DNA of 64,000 nt from Monocercomonoides exilis (Eukaryota > Preaxostyla > Oxymonadida > Polymastigidae): contig LSRY02000029.1 in assembly GCA_001643675.2 (NCBI GenBank), positions 744,001 through 808,000 of the forward strand. The letters are read 5' to 3'. Each line of letters opens with the position of its first letter. The stretch's first letter is position 1. Made by a program: the position numbers and the translations under genes. Shown here piece by piece: positions 22,801-33,289 of the stretch. Below the pieces are notes generated by a model. It did no database searches. It was not told the DNA's origin and saw nothing but the letters and a program-made list of their open reading frames with translations.

Positions 22801-24302
22801 TCTTTCTTCTCTGCTTCGTTCGAATCGCTCTTTGTCTCATTCTCGTGTGTTCTGTCGTTCATTGTTGTTGTGCTGCTATCTGCTTGTTTCTTCGACTGCC
22901 TCGTTTTTGTGTGTGTTTGTGTGCTGCCGGCGGGCGAGAGTGAAGGGCTCTGCGAACTCAATGACGCATTCAATGGACTGCTCAGCAGGCTGCTCAATGA
23001 GCCATTCGACGATGCAATTGATGGAGAAGAAGAAGGAGAAGAGGACGATGATGAGGAAGAAGACGATGATGAGAATGAGTTCTGCTTCTGCCGCAGATTC
23101 TCCTGTCTTCTCTTCTGGTCATACTGCATGAGCAGCTTTGCCCTCATCTTCCCGATTTCTTTCTCCCTCTCTCTTTTCTCCTCTTCTGAGAGCAGCTCTT
23201 CAACATCTGAATGGACTTCCCTCTGAGCCAGTGGCAGGTACTTCTGCGAGGCAGACAGCGAATCCTTCTCACTCGGAGAAGATGATGATGGAACAGCAGG
23301 TGGAGATACGGTGGAGAAAGAGGAAGGAGTCGTGGCAATTGATGAGTCACACGGCGAGCGCCGGGAGATGCCTGTTGCAGAGGCTGGCTCAACTTGGGAT
23401 GAGAATGTTGTGACTGAAGATGAATGAGCAATGGGATTCTGCTGCTTGGGGCGAGAAGAGGAAGGAAATTCAAGTTGCGATTGAGTCTTTGTGGATAAGA
23501 AACTATCTGTCGCTGGTGGCGAAGATGATGTGATTGCTGGTGAATGTGTTCTATTTGATTGAAATGTTTTGTGAATATCTGTGCTTTGCGAAACTGAACT
23601 GTTAACTGAAGTTGCTTGTGTTGCAATAGCCGCATGTTTAGGGAAAGGAAAGGGAATGGGAGTTGACCTAAGCGATTCTGGAGTTGGAGTTTCTGCATCT
23701 GCATAAGGATTTTCAAATGCTGGAATTCGACGAGATGAAATAGGAACAAATAATGTTGGGGTTTGCTGTGATTTTTTCTCTCCAAGTTGCGAAAGAGGAA
23801 TGCGTGAAACAACAACTTTTGGATCAACTACAGTTTCAAAGGATAGCTCCTATTTAAAAAACAAAAAAAATGATAAAAGTGACGCACCAAATTGATTGTA
23901 AAATAACAGACGTTTTTTTGCGTTTTGATGATAATTCCTTGCTTTCCATTACCATCGTTATAATCCGTAATTGATATCATTGATGTTATAGGAATTCCTA
24001 TTCCATCTGAAGGATTTGATGAACGGACAAGCAGGACATGTGAAGAGAACACAAAAAGTGTGCCAAATGAAGAATCACTGGATTGCTCTCGTGCTTCAAA
24101 TGTTGTTATTAATTGACAATCTTTCTTCAATCCAAACTAAAATTTCAATGTCAAATGTGAGCAAACACATTGGAAAAGTTTAGAAAATGTATATTTAAAA
24201 GATAAGAAATTTTGACAATAATGTCAATGCCTAGGTTGAAAGAATTGTTAAAAAGTGTCAAACAGATTCCAGTGAAATGTCCGAAAGAGTTAAAAGTTTC
24301 AT
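16461..24302 (-). CDS. Giant GRAM-VASt membrane protein (Lam/GRAMD1-type lipid transfer)
   Basis: Three exons (24264-24302, 23888-24136, 16461-23849) give about 2,558 residues. A 13-residue first exon leads into a GRAM domain (residues 14-96, starting FGLKKDCQLITTF). A very long low-complexity linker follows, with Ser runs, Lys/Glu repeats, an acidic run and a His run. A VASt domain lies at about 1,680-1,900, with HPNVSMGPKESRVEEKHILY, DVPYAANFYNRARFRVEDVG and ESMTNLLNVMVNAAREAPF. One membrane helix (PVVLLVLSCLILLLSVCVV) is at about 2,080-2,100, then a charged tail of about 450 residues. GRAM-VASt-TM is the arrangement of yeast Lam/Ltc and animal GRAMD1/Aster proteins, which sit in the ER and move sterols at plasma-membrane contacts. 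Those are 600-1,500 residues, so this one is unusually long. Sterol as the ligand is inference. Confidence 0.82.
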
Positions 24303-24454
24303 TATAAGTGTCAGGAGAAAAATGACCAAATAATGAAAAAACAAAAAATTATGGTTATAAAAATTTTATTCTTGAAAATTTTAACTTGAAATGGTGCTAA
24401 ATATCATACGAAATGATATAGACAATTAAAATTTCCAAAACAAAAACAAATTAG
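24303..24454. other. Short spacer between two minus-strand genes
   Basis: About 150 bp separate the Aurora-like kinase stop from the GRAM-VASt start codon; it must contain both the 3' end of one and the promoter of the other. No motif recognised. Confidence 0.4.
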
Positions 24455-26400
24455 CTAAAATGGCAGGTTTGTGAGTTTTGATTTTCCAGCAACTGTGTTC
24501 GTGGATAATTCAGGAACGTTTTCCGGATGAGAGAATTGGCTGCTAATATGTTTGTGTGCTGCGTTGCTTGTAAATGGTTGATATGACGAGAAGTTATGCA
24601 TTGTTGGAAGAGGTGACTGAGCAAGTCGTGGAATGAAACGAGGAGGAGAGCTTATGGAATGTTGAAGTGGATATTGAAATGAAGAAATTGAAGAATGAAT
24701 TGCTTCAGTTGATGTTTGAGGCGAAGATGAGGATGAAGTGTCGTGTGTGGAAATTAGTAGGTGGCGAGGCAATGTTGATGAAGAAGAGCTGGCTGAAGGA
24801 TTTGATGATGAGGAGAGAGAACTGGAAGCAGAATGAGGTACAAAATTGGCATGTGGAGAAGGAGAAGAAACATGGTAAACAGGAGCAGAAATCAATCCAG
24901 TCTTTTGTTGTGTGTTCAAATGTGCAGATGTGCTCGAACAGACTGAAGGCATCGTAGGAACAGAAGGAGAGCATTGTTGTTGAGTAGAGGAAATAGGCAA
25001 AGAATGAGTTGAAGCAAACGAGGAAGAGCTAAACGAAGGAGTTACAGTTTGCTGTGTGAAGTGTGCTGATGCATAATCAGAAAGCTGAGAAAATCCTTTT
25101 TCGTCTTCAATGTCCATCTTGCATGAGTGACTCGCTGACGTTTCAGTAGCCTTTCCAAAATCCTTCTTTTCTTCTATTTCCATTTTCATCCTCGCATCGC
25201 TCACGAACTTTCTTGATTCAGTCAAAGAATCTGTTGTTCCAACGCTCTTTGAGGAACAACTTTGGTGTTCTTGTTTATGCAAGTCATACGTGTGATCTCG
25301 TTCATCAACTTTTGCGCAGTTGTGTTTGATCTCTCCTTCATCCTCTTCTTTGTCCATCTCTGATGATTCTGCTGCTTTGCTTATCGTTTGGCCACTGAAC
25401 AATCTTCGAAACTCTTCAGTGGTATTTTCCACAATAAATGGATGCGCCATCACTTCTTTCATTTCCAATCGATCTTCTCCTTTGATTTTGAGCAGATTTC
25501 CTATCAAGTCTTCAGCTTCTGGAGATATTGCCCAAGGAAACGTGTATTGGGCTTTCTTTATACGTTCCACGGAAACTCCTCCTCCTTTGTTGGTAAAAGG
25601 ACAACTGCTGAATAGCATTTCGCAAATTAATACCCCTAAACTCCAGCAATCGCACTTATGAGTATATGGTTGCTTTAACAACATTTCTGGTGGTATGTAA
25701 TCTGGCGTTCCAATGACTGTCATACGTCCTTTATCCATTTCATTCGCAGCACATCCGAAATCAGTCAATTTTAACTCTCCATTTTTTCCTATAAGAATGT
25801 TTTCTGAGGTTAATTTTTGCAAAAAAAATAATAAATAATGTTACTTTGAGCAGAAAAAAAAAAAAGATCGCAAACCTGGCTTCAAATCCCGATGCATCAT
25901 ATTTTTTGAATGAAGATAATTTAGTGCACTTGCAATTTGATAAAGATACTATAAAAATGACGATTATTAAAAGCATATGACAATTATCCACAAACTTTTG
26001 CAGCAACAGGTTCTGGAAATTTTCTATATTTTCTCAAGAGCGCATAAAAATCTCCATATGGAAGATATTCCATTAACAAAAAGATATTATGTTCATCTGT
26101 GAAGTAATCATAATACTTCACAATGTTTGGATGGCTTAGAAAAATTATGAACGATAATTAAAAATAAAAAATGTTTCATGAATATTGAATCACAAACTTC
26201 ATAAGAATCATTGCGCTAATTTCTCTAATAGCAACAAATTCGACTCCCCTTTTTAAAAGTTCATCTTTCTTCATTCTTTTCAATGCACACACAAATTTTG
26301 TTGATTTCTCTCGAACAACATAAACTGAGCCATATTGCCCTTTTCCAATTTGCATTCCAATTTCAAAATCAGACAACTTCCATTTACGACGTTGTTCCAT
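24455..26400 (-). CDS. Aurora-type serine/threonine protein kinase
   Basis: Four exons (26198-26400, 25996-26134, 25876-25948, 24455-25803) give 587 residues. The kinase domain fills the first 270: glycine loop GKGQYGSVYVV, lysine in CALKRMKK, NHPNIVKYYDYF, catalytic loop MHRDLKPENILIG, DFG as LTDFGCA, activation segment RMTVIGTPDYIPPEML, and the ending PFIVENT. The start KWKLSDFEIGMQIGKG and the GTPDYIPPEM segment point to the Aurora/AGC-like group, which controls spindle, centrosome and cytokinesis. The long tail (about 315 residues) is Ser/Gln/His-rich and unlike animal Auroras, which have their extension at the N-terminus. An in-frame ATG at 26430 would add 10 residues. The start codon lies 8 bp from the edge of the palindrome. 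A Polo or other related kinase cannot be fully excluded. Confidence 0.8.
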
Positions 26401-26575
26401 TGCTTTTTCAAATAAACAAAAAATTTTCAAAAAAACAAAGAAAAATAATTGTAATTATGATCATGTTTAAATAAATTTTTTGAATCAAAAAAATAAAAAT
26501 ACTGAGAATATTTAATGATTATATCAGCATTCAAAATCAATTGAATTGTTTTGATCTATTCATGAATTTTTTCTT

Positions 26576-27088
26576 CTAATCAATGTTTTCGTCCACATCT
26601 TGAACAGTTCCAAGTGAAGAAATGTTTTTAATAGATAATCCGCTAGATTTTTTATTATCCAATTTTCCTATTATAATTACTCCGGGCAATCTTGCGCAAT
26701 TTATATGAGGGTGATATCTACCTGTGCAGAAATGAAATATACTTTAATGTTTTTGATATATAATGTTTCATACAAAATGTTTCTGTTCCATCTTTCCCTC
26801 CTAATCTGTTAATTGCAGTTTGACCTGGTCGGTGCTTAAAATTAGAAACATCGTAAACAATTCCCTTGATGGCAATCCTTTTTAAAAATTTAAAATTAAA
26901 TTTTTATTTATGCATTATATTTCAAAAGATAATAATTTGAACCATAAATCTCCTGGCATGCAGTGCTTCATAAGCTCCTCTTCGGTTATTAAACGTTCTC
27001 CTGACTGTTAAATCATCAAGAAAAATGAAATTGATTATTTAAAAAAGTTGAACTTCCCAAATTAATAGCAAACAAAAGATGCTGACAT
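26576..27088 (-). CDS. Cytochrome-b5-like protein, left copy
   Basis: Four exons, mirror image of the copy at 29826-30338, encode the same 108 residues. In order: a short start exon (MSASF), helix ITEEELMKHC, GDLWIAIKGIVYDVSNFKHR (the core b5 strand and first heme-ligand region), GGKDGTETF (matching GGDATENF of classic b5), then HPHINCARLPGVIIIGKLD (second His). There is no membrane anchor, so a soluble electron carrier or heme/steroid-binding role is possible. The usual HPGG is changed to HRPG, so heme binding is likely but not certain. Its stop lies 175 bp before the start codon of the Aurora-like kinase on the same strand. Confidence 0.78.
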
Positions 27089-27219
27089 TCAAATGTTTTA
27101 CACTGTAAATTTGAGAATTAGAATGAAGTGTGAAGATTTATTGATCAAAAGAAGAAAGTTCAATTGATCCTTTTAATTTTAATCAATAAAAATTTGAAAA
27201 TAGAAAAACCAAAAAGAAC

Positions 27220-27292
27220 TGCCTAGTGCAGGGCTCGAACCTGCGACCGTTGCCTTATTAGAGCAACGCTCTACCGACTGAGCTAACCAGGC
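27220..27292 (-). tRNA. tRNA-Ile (AAT anticodon), left copy
   Basis: A 73-nt cloverleaf in reverse orientation, identical to the gene at 29622-29694. Acceptor GCCTGGT with ACTAGGC plus discriminator A; anticodon arm TTGCT-CTAATAA-GGCAA gives AAT, read as IAU after A34 deamination. Confidence 0.94.
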
Positions 27293-28398
27293 CGGTTGAT
27301 GAAGAGTTCTTTCGGTTACTGGGAAATACTTTCATTATATTTAATCTTTGTAAAGAAATAATTTGTAAAAATGTTTAAAATATTTGTATGAATTTGGGAG
27401 AAATAATGTTTTAGTGACAAAAGAGTTTTGTTTGAAAAGAGCAAATTTTTAAAATGAAATACCACCCTTGCCTTTTTAAAATAGCTGTTGTTTCGCGATC
27501 CTTCGTCCTTATTGTTTGGATTTTTTGGGAATGACAAAAAATTAAAATGGACATGATCTTTTCATCTTATTCGTCTTTAGCTCATTTCGGAATTAAAAAG
27601 CAAAGCATTTTGGAAACAGAATATTTAAAAGTCTTCTTTATATATTGTTTTTATATTTGAAATCTATTTTTGAAAATCCATTTTAAATATCTGGAAACAC
27701 TAATATTCTTTTTATTTTTGTTTATTTACAGATTTTGAAAGAAAAAATAACCAAAACAGAAAATTATATGCTTTTTTATTTGCTCATTCGTCGAAGGAGG
27801 GAGCAAGAATGTGGAGAGGAAGAGACAGGGAAGCATGGAAGGATGAAAAAGAAAATGAAGATGATGATAATGATGAAATAGAAGATGAGATAAATCTTTG
27901 ATTCATTGCATAACAGTTCAATCCAAATTTTGTTTTTCAAAGATAATCTTGATTTGTCATGGCAATGCTGTGACTTGCTCTGTAACACATGCAAAACGAG
28001 TTGATCGTCTTTATTCATTCTTAAATTTTCTTTTTATTTTTCATTTGGATGATTTTTTTTGAAATCATATTTATTCTTTCAAAATTTTTGAACCCTAATT
28101 TTCTTTTGAATGCCAACAAATGAACACTGAAAAGTGAACAGGCATATTCAAGATCTCTTTATTTTAATTTCAAATCATGCATTTGTTTTGGAAACAGTTG
28201 TATAATTATAGCATTTGAATACAAAATATTATCCCAAAGGCAAACAATCTTTGAAAAATCAGCACCCCGAAAAAAGATATGATTTCAAAAAAAATATATT
28301 TTATAATTTGCAATTCAAGAAGATTATAACAATCATAATATATTTGATGATGATGCCGATCCTTTTTGAAATCATTCTTTCGTTCGAATTTTGATCAA

Positions 28399-28516
28399 AA
28401 ATTTCACTTTCATTAAGAGTTGTGTGAAAATTTGTTTTTGCAATTACAATATCGTATTCAATAAGTTTTGCGGATAATAACTCATTTTCTTCAAAATTCT
28501 CATTTGTCCAATAATA
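28399..28516. other. Unique 118-nt spacer at the centre of the palindrome
   Basis: The only sequence between the two arms. It has no inverted symmetry, no evident gene, and base composition like its surroundings. Confidence 0.8.
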
Positions 28517-28896
28517 TTGATCAAAATTCGAACGAAAGAATGATTTCAAAAAGGATCGGCATCATCATCAAATATATTATGATTGTTATAATCTTCTTGA
28601 ATTGCAAATTATAAAATATATTTTTTTTGAAATCATATCTTTTTTCGGGGTGCTGATTTTTCAAAGATTGTTTGCCTTTGGGATAATATTTTGTATTCAA
28701 ATGCTATAATTATACAACTGTTTCCAAAACAAATGCATGATTTGAAATTAAAATAAAGAGATCTTGAATATGCCTGTTCACTTTTCAGTGTTCATTTGTT
28801 GGCATTCAAAAGAAAATTAGGGTTCAAAAATTTTGAAAGAATAAATATGATTTCAAAAAAAATCATCCAAATGAAAAATAAAAAGAAAATTTAAGA

Positions 28897-29139
28897 ATGA
28901 ATAAAGACGATCAACTCGTTTTGCATGTGTTACAGAGCAAGTCACAGCATTGCCATGACAAATCAAGATTATCTTTGAAAAACAAAATTTGGATTGAACT
29001 GTTATGCAATGAATCAAAGATTTATCTCATCTTCTATTTCATCATTATCATCATCTTCATTTTCTTTTTCATCCTTCCATGCTTCCCTGTCTCTTCCTCT
29101 CCACATTCTTGCTCCCTCCTTCGACGAATGAGCAAATAA
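28897..29139 (+). other. 80-codon open frame in the arms, probably not a gene
   Basis: Present identically in the left arm (27776-28018, minus). It would encode a short polar N-terminus and one hydrophobic Ile/Phe stretch of about 18 residues. There is no homology I recognise. Survival in both arms follows from the duplication and is not evidence of selection. Confidence 0.2.
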
Positions 29140-29621
29140 AAAAGCATATAATTTTCTGTTTTGGTTATTTTTTCTTTCAAAATCTGTAAATAAACAAAAA
29201 TAAAAAGAATATTAGTGTTTCCAGATATTTAAAATGGATTTTCAAAAATAGATTTCAAATATAAAAACAATATATAAAGAAGACTTTTAAATATTCTGTT
29301 TCCAAAATGCTTTGCTTTTTAATTCCGAAATGAGCTAAAGACGAATAAGATGAAAAGATCATGTCCATTTTAATTTTTTGTCATTCCCAAAAAATCCAAA
29401 CAATAAGGACGAAGGATCGCGAAACAACAGCTATTTTAAAAAGGCAAGGGTGGTATTTCATTTTAAAAATTTGCTCTTTCAAACAAAACTCTTTTGTCAC
29501 TAAAACATTATTTCTCCCAAATTCATACAAATATTTTAAACATTTTTACAAATTATTTCTTTACAAAGATTAAATATAATGAAAGTATTTCCCAGTAACC
29601 GAAAGAACTCTTCATCAACCG

Positions 29622-29694
29622 GCCTGGTTAGCTCAGTCGGTAGAGCGTTGCTCTAATAAGGCAACGGTCGCAGGTTCGAGCCCTGCACTAGGCA
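29622..29694 (+). tRNA. tRNA-Ile (AAT anticodon), right copy
   Basis: Identical in sequence to the left-arm copy, on the opposite strand. It retains box A (TAGCTCAGTCGG) and box B (GGTTCGAGCCC), and T runs follow at 29,699 and after. The two copies point away from each other. Confidence 0.95.
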
Positions 29695-29825
29695 GTTCTT
29701 TTTGGTTTTTCTATTTTCAAATTTTTATTGATTAAAATTAAAAGGATCAATTGAACTTTCTTCTTTTGATCAATAAATCTTCACACTTCATTCTAATTCT
29801 CAAATTTACAGTGTAAAACATTTGA

Positions 29826-30338
29826 ATGTCAGCATCTTTTGTTTGCTATTAATTTGGGAAGTTCAACTTTTTTAAATAATCAATTTCATTTTTCTTGATG
29901 ATTTAACAGTCAGGAGAACGTTTAATAACCGAAGAGGAGCTTATGAAGCACTGCATGCCAGGAGATTTATGGTTCAAATTATTATCTTTTGAAATATAAT
30001 GCATAAATAAAAATTTAATTTTAAATTTTTAAAAAGGATTGCCATCAAGGGAATTGTTTACGATGTTTCTAATTTTAAGCACCGACCAGGTCAAACTGCA
30101 ATTAACAGATTAGGAGGGAAAGATGGAACAGAAACATTTTGTATGAAACATTATATATCAAAAACATTAAAGTATATTTCATTTCTGCACAGGTAGATAT
30201 CACCCTCATATAAATTGCGCAAGATTGCCCGGAGTAATTATAATAGGAAAATTGGATAATAAAAAATCTAGCGGATTATCTATTAAAAACATTTCTTCAC
30301 TTGGAACTGTTCAAGATGTGGACGAAAACATTGATTAG
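29826..30338 (+). CDS. Cytochrome-b5-like protein, right copy
   Basis: Exons 29826-29840, 29910-29971, 30037-30140 and 30193-30338, all with GT-AG introns, give 108 residues identical to the left copy. Joining the exons restores GDLWIAIKG across intron 2 and TETFCRYHPH across intron 3, which supports the model. The first exon (15 nt) is the least certain part. It lies 131 bp downstream of tRNA-Ile on the same strand. Confidence 0.8.
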
Positions 30339-30506
30339 AAGAAAAAATTCATGAATAGATCAAAACAATTCAATTGATTTTGAATGCTGATATAATCATT
30401 AAATATTCTCAGTATTTTTATTTTTTTGATTCAAAAAATTTATTTAAACATGATCATAATTACAATTATTTTTCTTTGTTTTTTTGAAAATTTTTTGTCT
30501 ATTTGA

Positions 30507-33289
30507 TGATTATTGAAATGTAATGTTGAATATTATTTTTATACATAAAAAATGAATCGGAAAGATGTGAATTGAATCAATTGGAGATTTTGAACATTTA
30601 GAAATAATTATTTTGGAGTTTATTTTGATTATAATTGATAAAATTTAATTATTTATCTCCAAATGTTTTGCTTTGTTTATAACGAATTTATTTATCATAT
30701 AATTTTGATTGTGTATCAATTTATTATAAAAGTTAGAGTGAAATTAAATTTCTAATTGTGTTTTCATTGTGGAAAATGTTTATTTATTTCCTCCAAAAGA
30801 TATGCTACAGATTTTGCTCATGGAAATTTGTTTATGATTTGTTTTATTTACGAAACAATTCTATCAAATAATTTATTGTTGAAAATTTGGAATTGTGATG
30901 ATTTTCTGTTGAACATTTCAAAAAATTCGAAGTGGATGCAATCAACTCAAATTCCACCAATCAGTGCAATTTGCAGTCATTGAAGATTGGTAATAGAATT
31001 CCAAAAAATCAAAAAAAAAATCCTCACTTCTTTTCTTCTTTTGTATTTTTAATTTATTGTAAAATCATTTATCTTTAACCCATCCAATTTAGTTATGCTT
31101 TTGTAACAAACTTTCTCACAATTTCTTCGATAATTCAATCAGTTAAAATTGACAAATATGTTCATAACAATTTTCATGCTAATTGAAGCAATTTGCATCT
31201 ATGATCATGTTTAAGATGATTCGAATGATAATTGCAATTTCATTTTGAAAATTTTTTGATCCAGTCCAAACAACTTCGAAAATATAATGTTAATATCATT
31301 TAAGAAGCTGAAATGAGCAAGCTTCGCATTGTCCAAAATTACTCATCACAAACAATATCATATCATTTTCTTCTTTGTTCACGCACTTTTTTGAAAATGA
31401 AACTTTCATATTAACATCATTTCTTCATCGGAACTCTGAACAAAAAACAACACACATCATCCACAAATATTAATCAGGAGCTTTTCTTTCTCTCCTTCAA
31501 GAAAAATCTCCTTTACTGTTTTGAATCCATAAAGCCACCATTCATACAAAATTCATTAAGTTTTGATGATATTCAATTCGAAAAAAATTCTTTAACATAA
31601 AAAATTCGATGACGTTTGAATAAATCTTTTGTTCTATCATTTATTCAACTTTAACCAACATTTTCACTGCAAAATGTCTTATGTTTAATTGAAAAATGCT
31701 TTATCCATTTTCACAAGATATGTTTCAACAGCTTTTAACTTCTTTCCCTCAAAAAACCAATTAACTAACAAACACATAAGGATTAATTTCGATGTGAATT
31801 TTTGTTAATCAATTTGTTTCAAAATTTATAAACAAGATACACACATTCAAAATGAAGAAAAATGCTAATCAACAAAAAAAGATGTCCCTGTCCGGGATCG
31901 AACCGGAGACCTTTAGCGTGTAAAGCTAACGTGATAACCAACTACACCACAGAGACATATCAGAAAAAGATTTTTTGCACTTCTGCACATGAAATTCTTT
32001 AATCCAAAAAATTATTTTTTAGTGAATTAAATCAATGTGTTAAATTTCAATAAAATATCGATATAAATGCAATCTTGAATAATCTGTATCACTTTCTATT
32101 TGATTCGTTATGCGTATTCCAAGAAGTTAGACTTTGACATTTCCTCTTTTTGAATAAATAAATCCTCCAAATTAGAAAATATGAAATTGAGTTCCAGTAT
32201 CCATATGTTCTCATTTATTTTATGAAACGAATGCTTCAGATGCAAATTGTAATACGATACTTGTTTTGACTTCGAAATGAATAAAGAAGTTGACTTTACG
32301 AGAATGATTTTGCAATTCAGTTAAAGCTGATTTTTTTTAAATTGTAATTTCACAGATAATTATCCAATTTGATTTAACAGCTTTAAATGCTTAAAAAATT
32401 GCATTTGACGCAACAGAAAAATAATATCATATGTATGCAACATTTCATCGAGGTGATTAAGAATACATCTGCCTAAACATTTGAATTATTAATGGCTAGT
32501 TAAATTTTTATGAATGGATGTTCCAATCTCAGCTTCAATTGCTCCTTTCTTGCTATAAAGATCGAAGAATCTCCAGTTGCAACAAAATTACATCAAACCA
32601 TCAATCTTTATTGTTCTATATTTAGTTTTAGATCAATTGAATCTTCGTCTTCTTATTTTCACAAAATAGAAGAGTTTAGAAAAAGATGATATTTCAAAAT
32701 TCATTGCAAAAATAGGAAAATTCTTCAAGAATAGTCCACATCAATCAAAATACAGCGGATTTACAACATAAGTCCCCTCGTTTAATTTGTTCACAAAACA
32801 TGTTTTGAAGGCAATTGTTCTTGCGAATTCGTTTGACAATATAAAATTTGCTTTTGATTCCAAATTTTTGCGTCATTTAAACCATCTTATCCAAAAAGAT
32901 ATAACTTTGCTCTCATGAGATGATCTTTTCCTTGAAACACACTTGAGCGCAACACATCTTTCTGCTTCCATAGAAATATTACAAACGGTTTCAGTTCCAT
33001 CAATTATCAACAAACAGTATCATGTTGTCAATATGTAATGCATGTGGCTAAAGTTCCCCTAAAGTCTCATTATGAACATCCATTTGTAAAATCGTCTGCA
33101 AAAAATCAAATAAGAAATTAAACTTCCATCTTTTCATTAAAAATGCATTAAAATTCATAGTTCCCCTTTCTCTCTCCTTCTCTCACATTTTCTTTATTCA
33201 AATCTTTTGTCATGATAAAAGATCTTTTCATATTCCTCACAGAAAAAATTTCTTCTTTCACATGATCGAAAATTCCCCATACTTTTTTA
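30507..33289. other. AT-rich intergenic region holding one tRNA gene
   Basis: About 2.8 kb. Apart from tRNA-Val at 31883-31956 I see no gene. A 75-codon open frame at 30756-30983 has no features of a real protein. The stretch is a simple AT-rich spacer by appearance. Confidence 0.5.
31883..31956 (-). tRNA. tRNA-Val (TAC anticodon)
   Basis: A 74-nt cloverleaf in reverse orientation: acceptor GTCTCTG with CAGGGAC and discriminator A, D arm with GTGTAGTTGGTTATCAC, anticodon arm TTAGC-TTTACAC-GCTAA giving TAC, and T arm CCGGTTCGATCCCGG. No intron. Confidence 0.94.

Larger units (their letters stand above)
26408..28398 (+). repeat. Left arm of a 2 kb + 2 kb palindrome
   Basis: 1,991 bp, the reverse complement of 28517-30506 over the whole length that I compared. 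I found one 1-nt length difference in an A/T run near 27,436 and one substitution close to the outer edge. Coordinates pair as left + right = 56,914 outside that indel and 56,915 inside it. The arm carries a cytochrome-b5-like gene and tRNA-Ile. Confidence 0.92.
28517..30506 (-). repeat. Right arm of the 2 kb + 2 kb palindrome
   Basis: 1,990 bp, inverted copy of 26408-28398. Beyond 30,506 similarity to the left flank stops: the left continues into the kinase gene, the right into unrelated AT-rich sequence. Confidence 0.92.

Noticed and set aside
30756-30983. 75-codon open frame
   Set aside because: No homology, no composition bias of local genes, and in very AT-rich sequence where such frames arise by chance.
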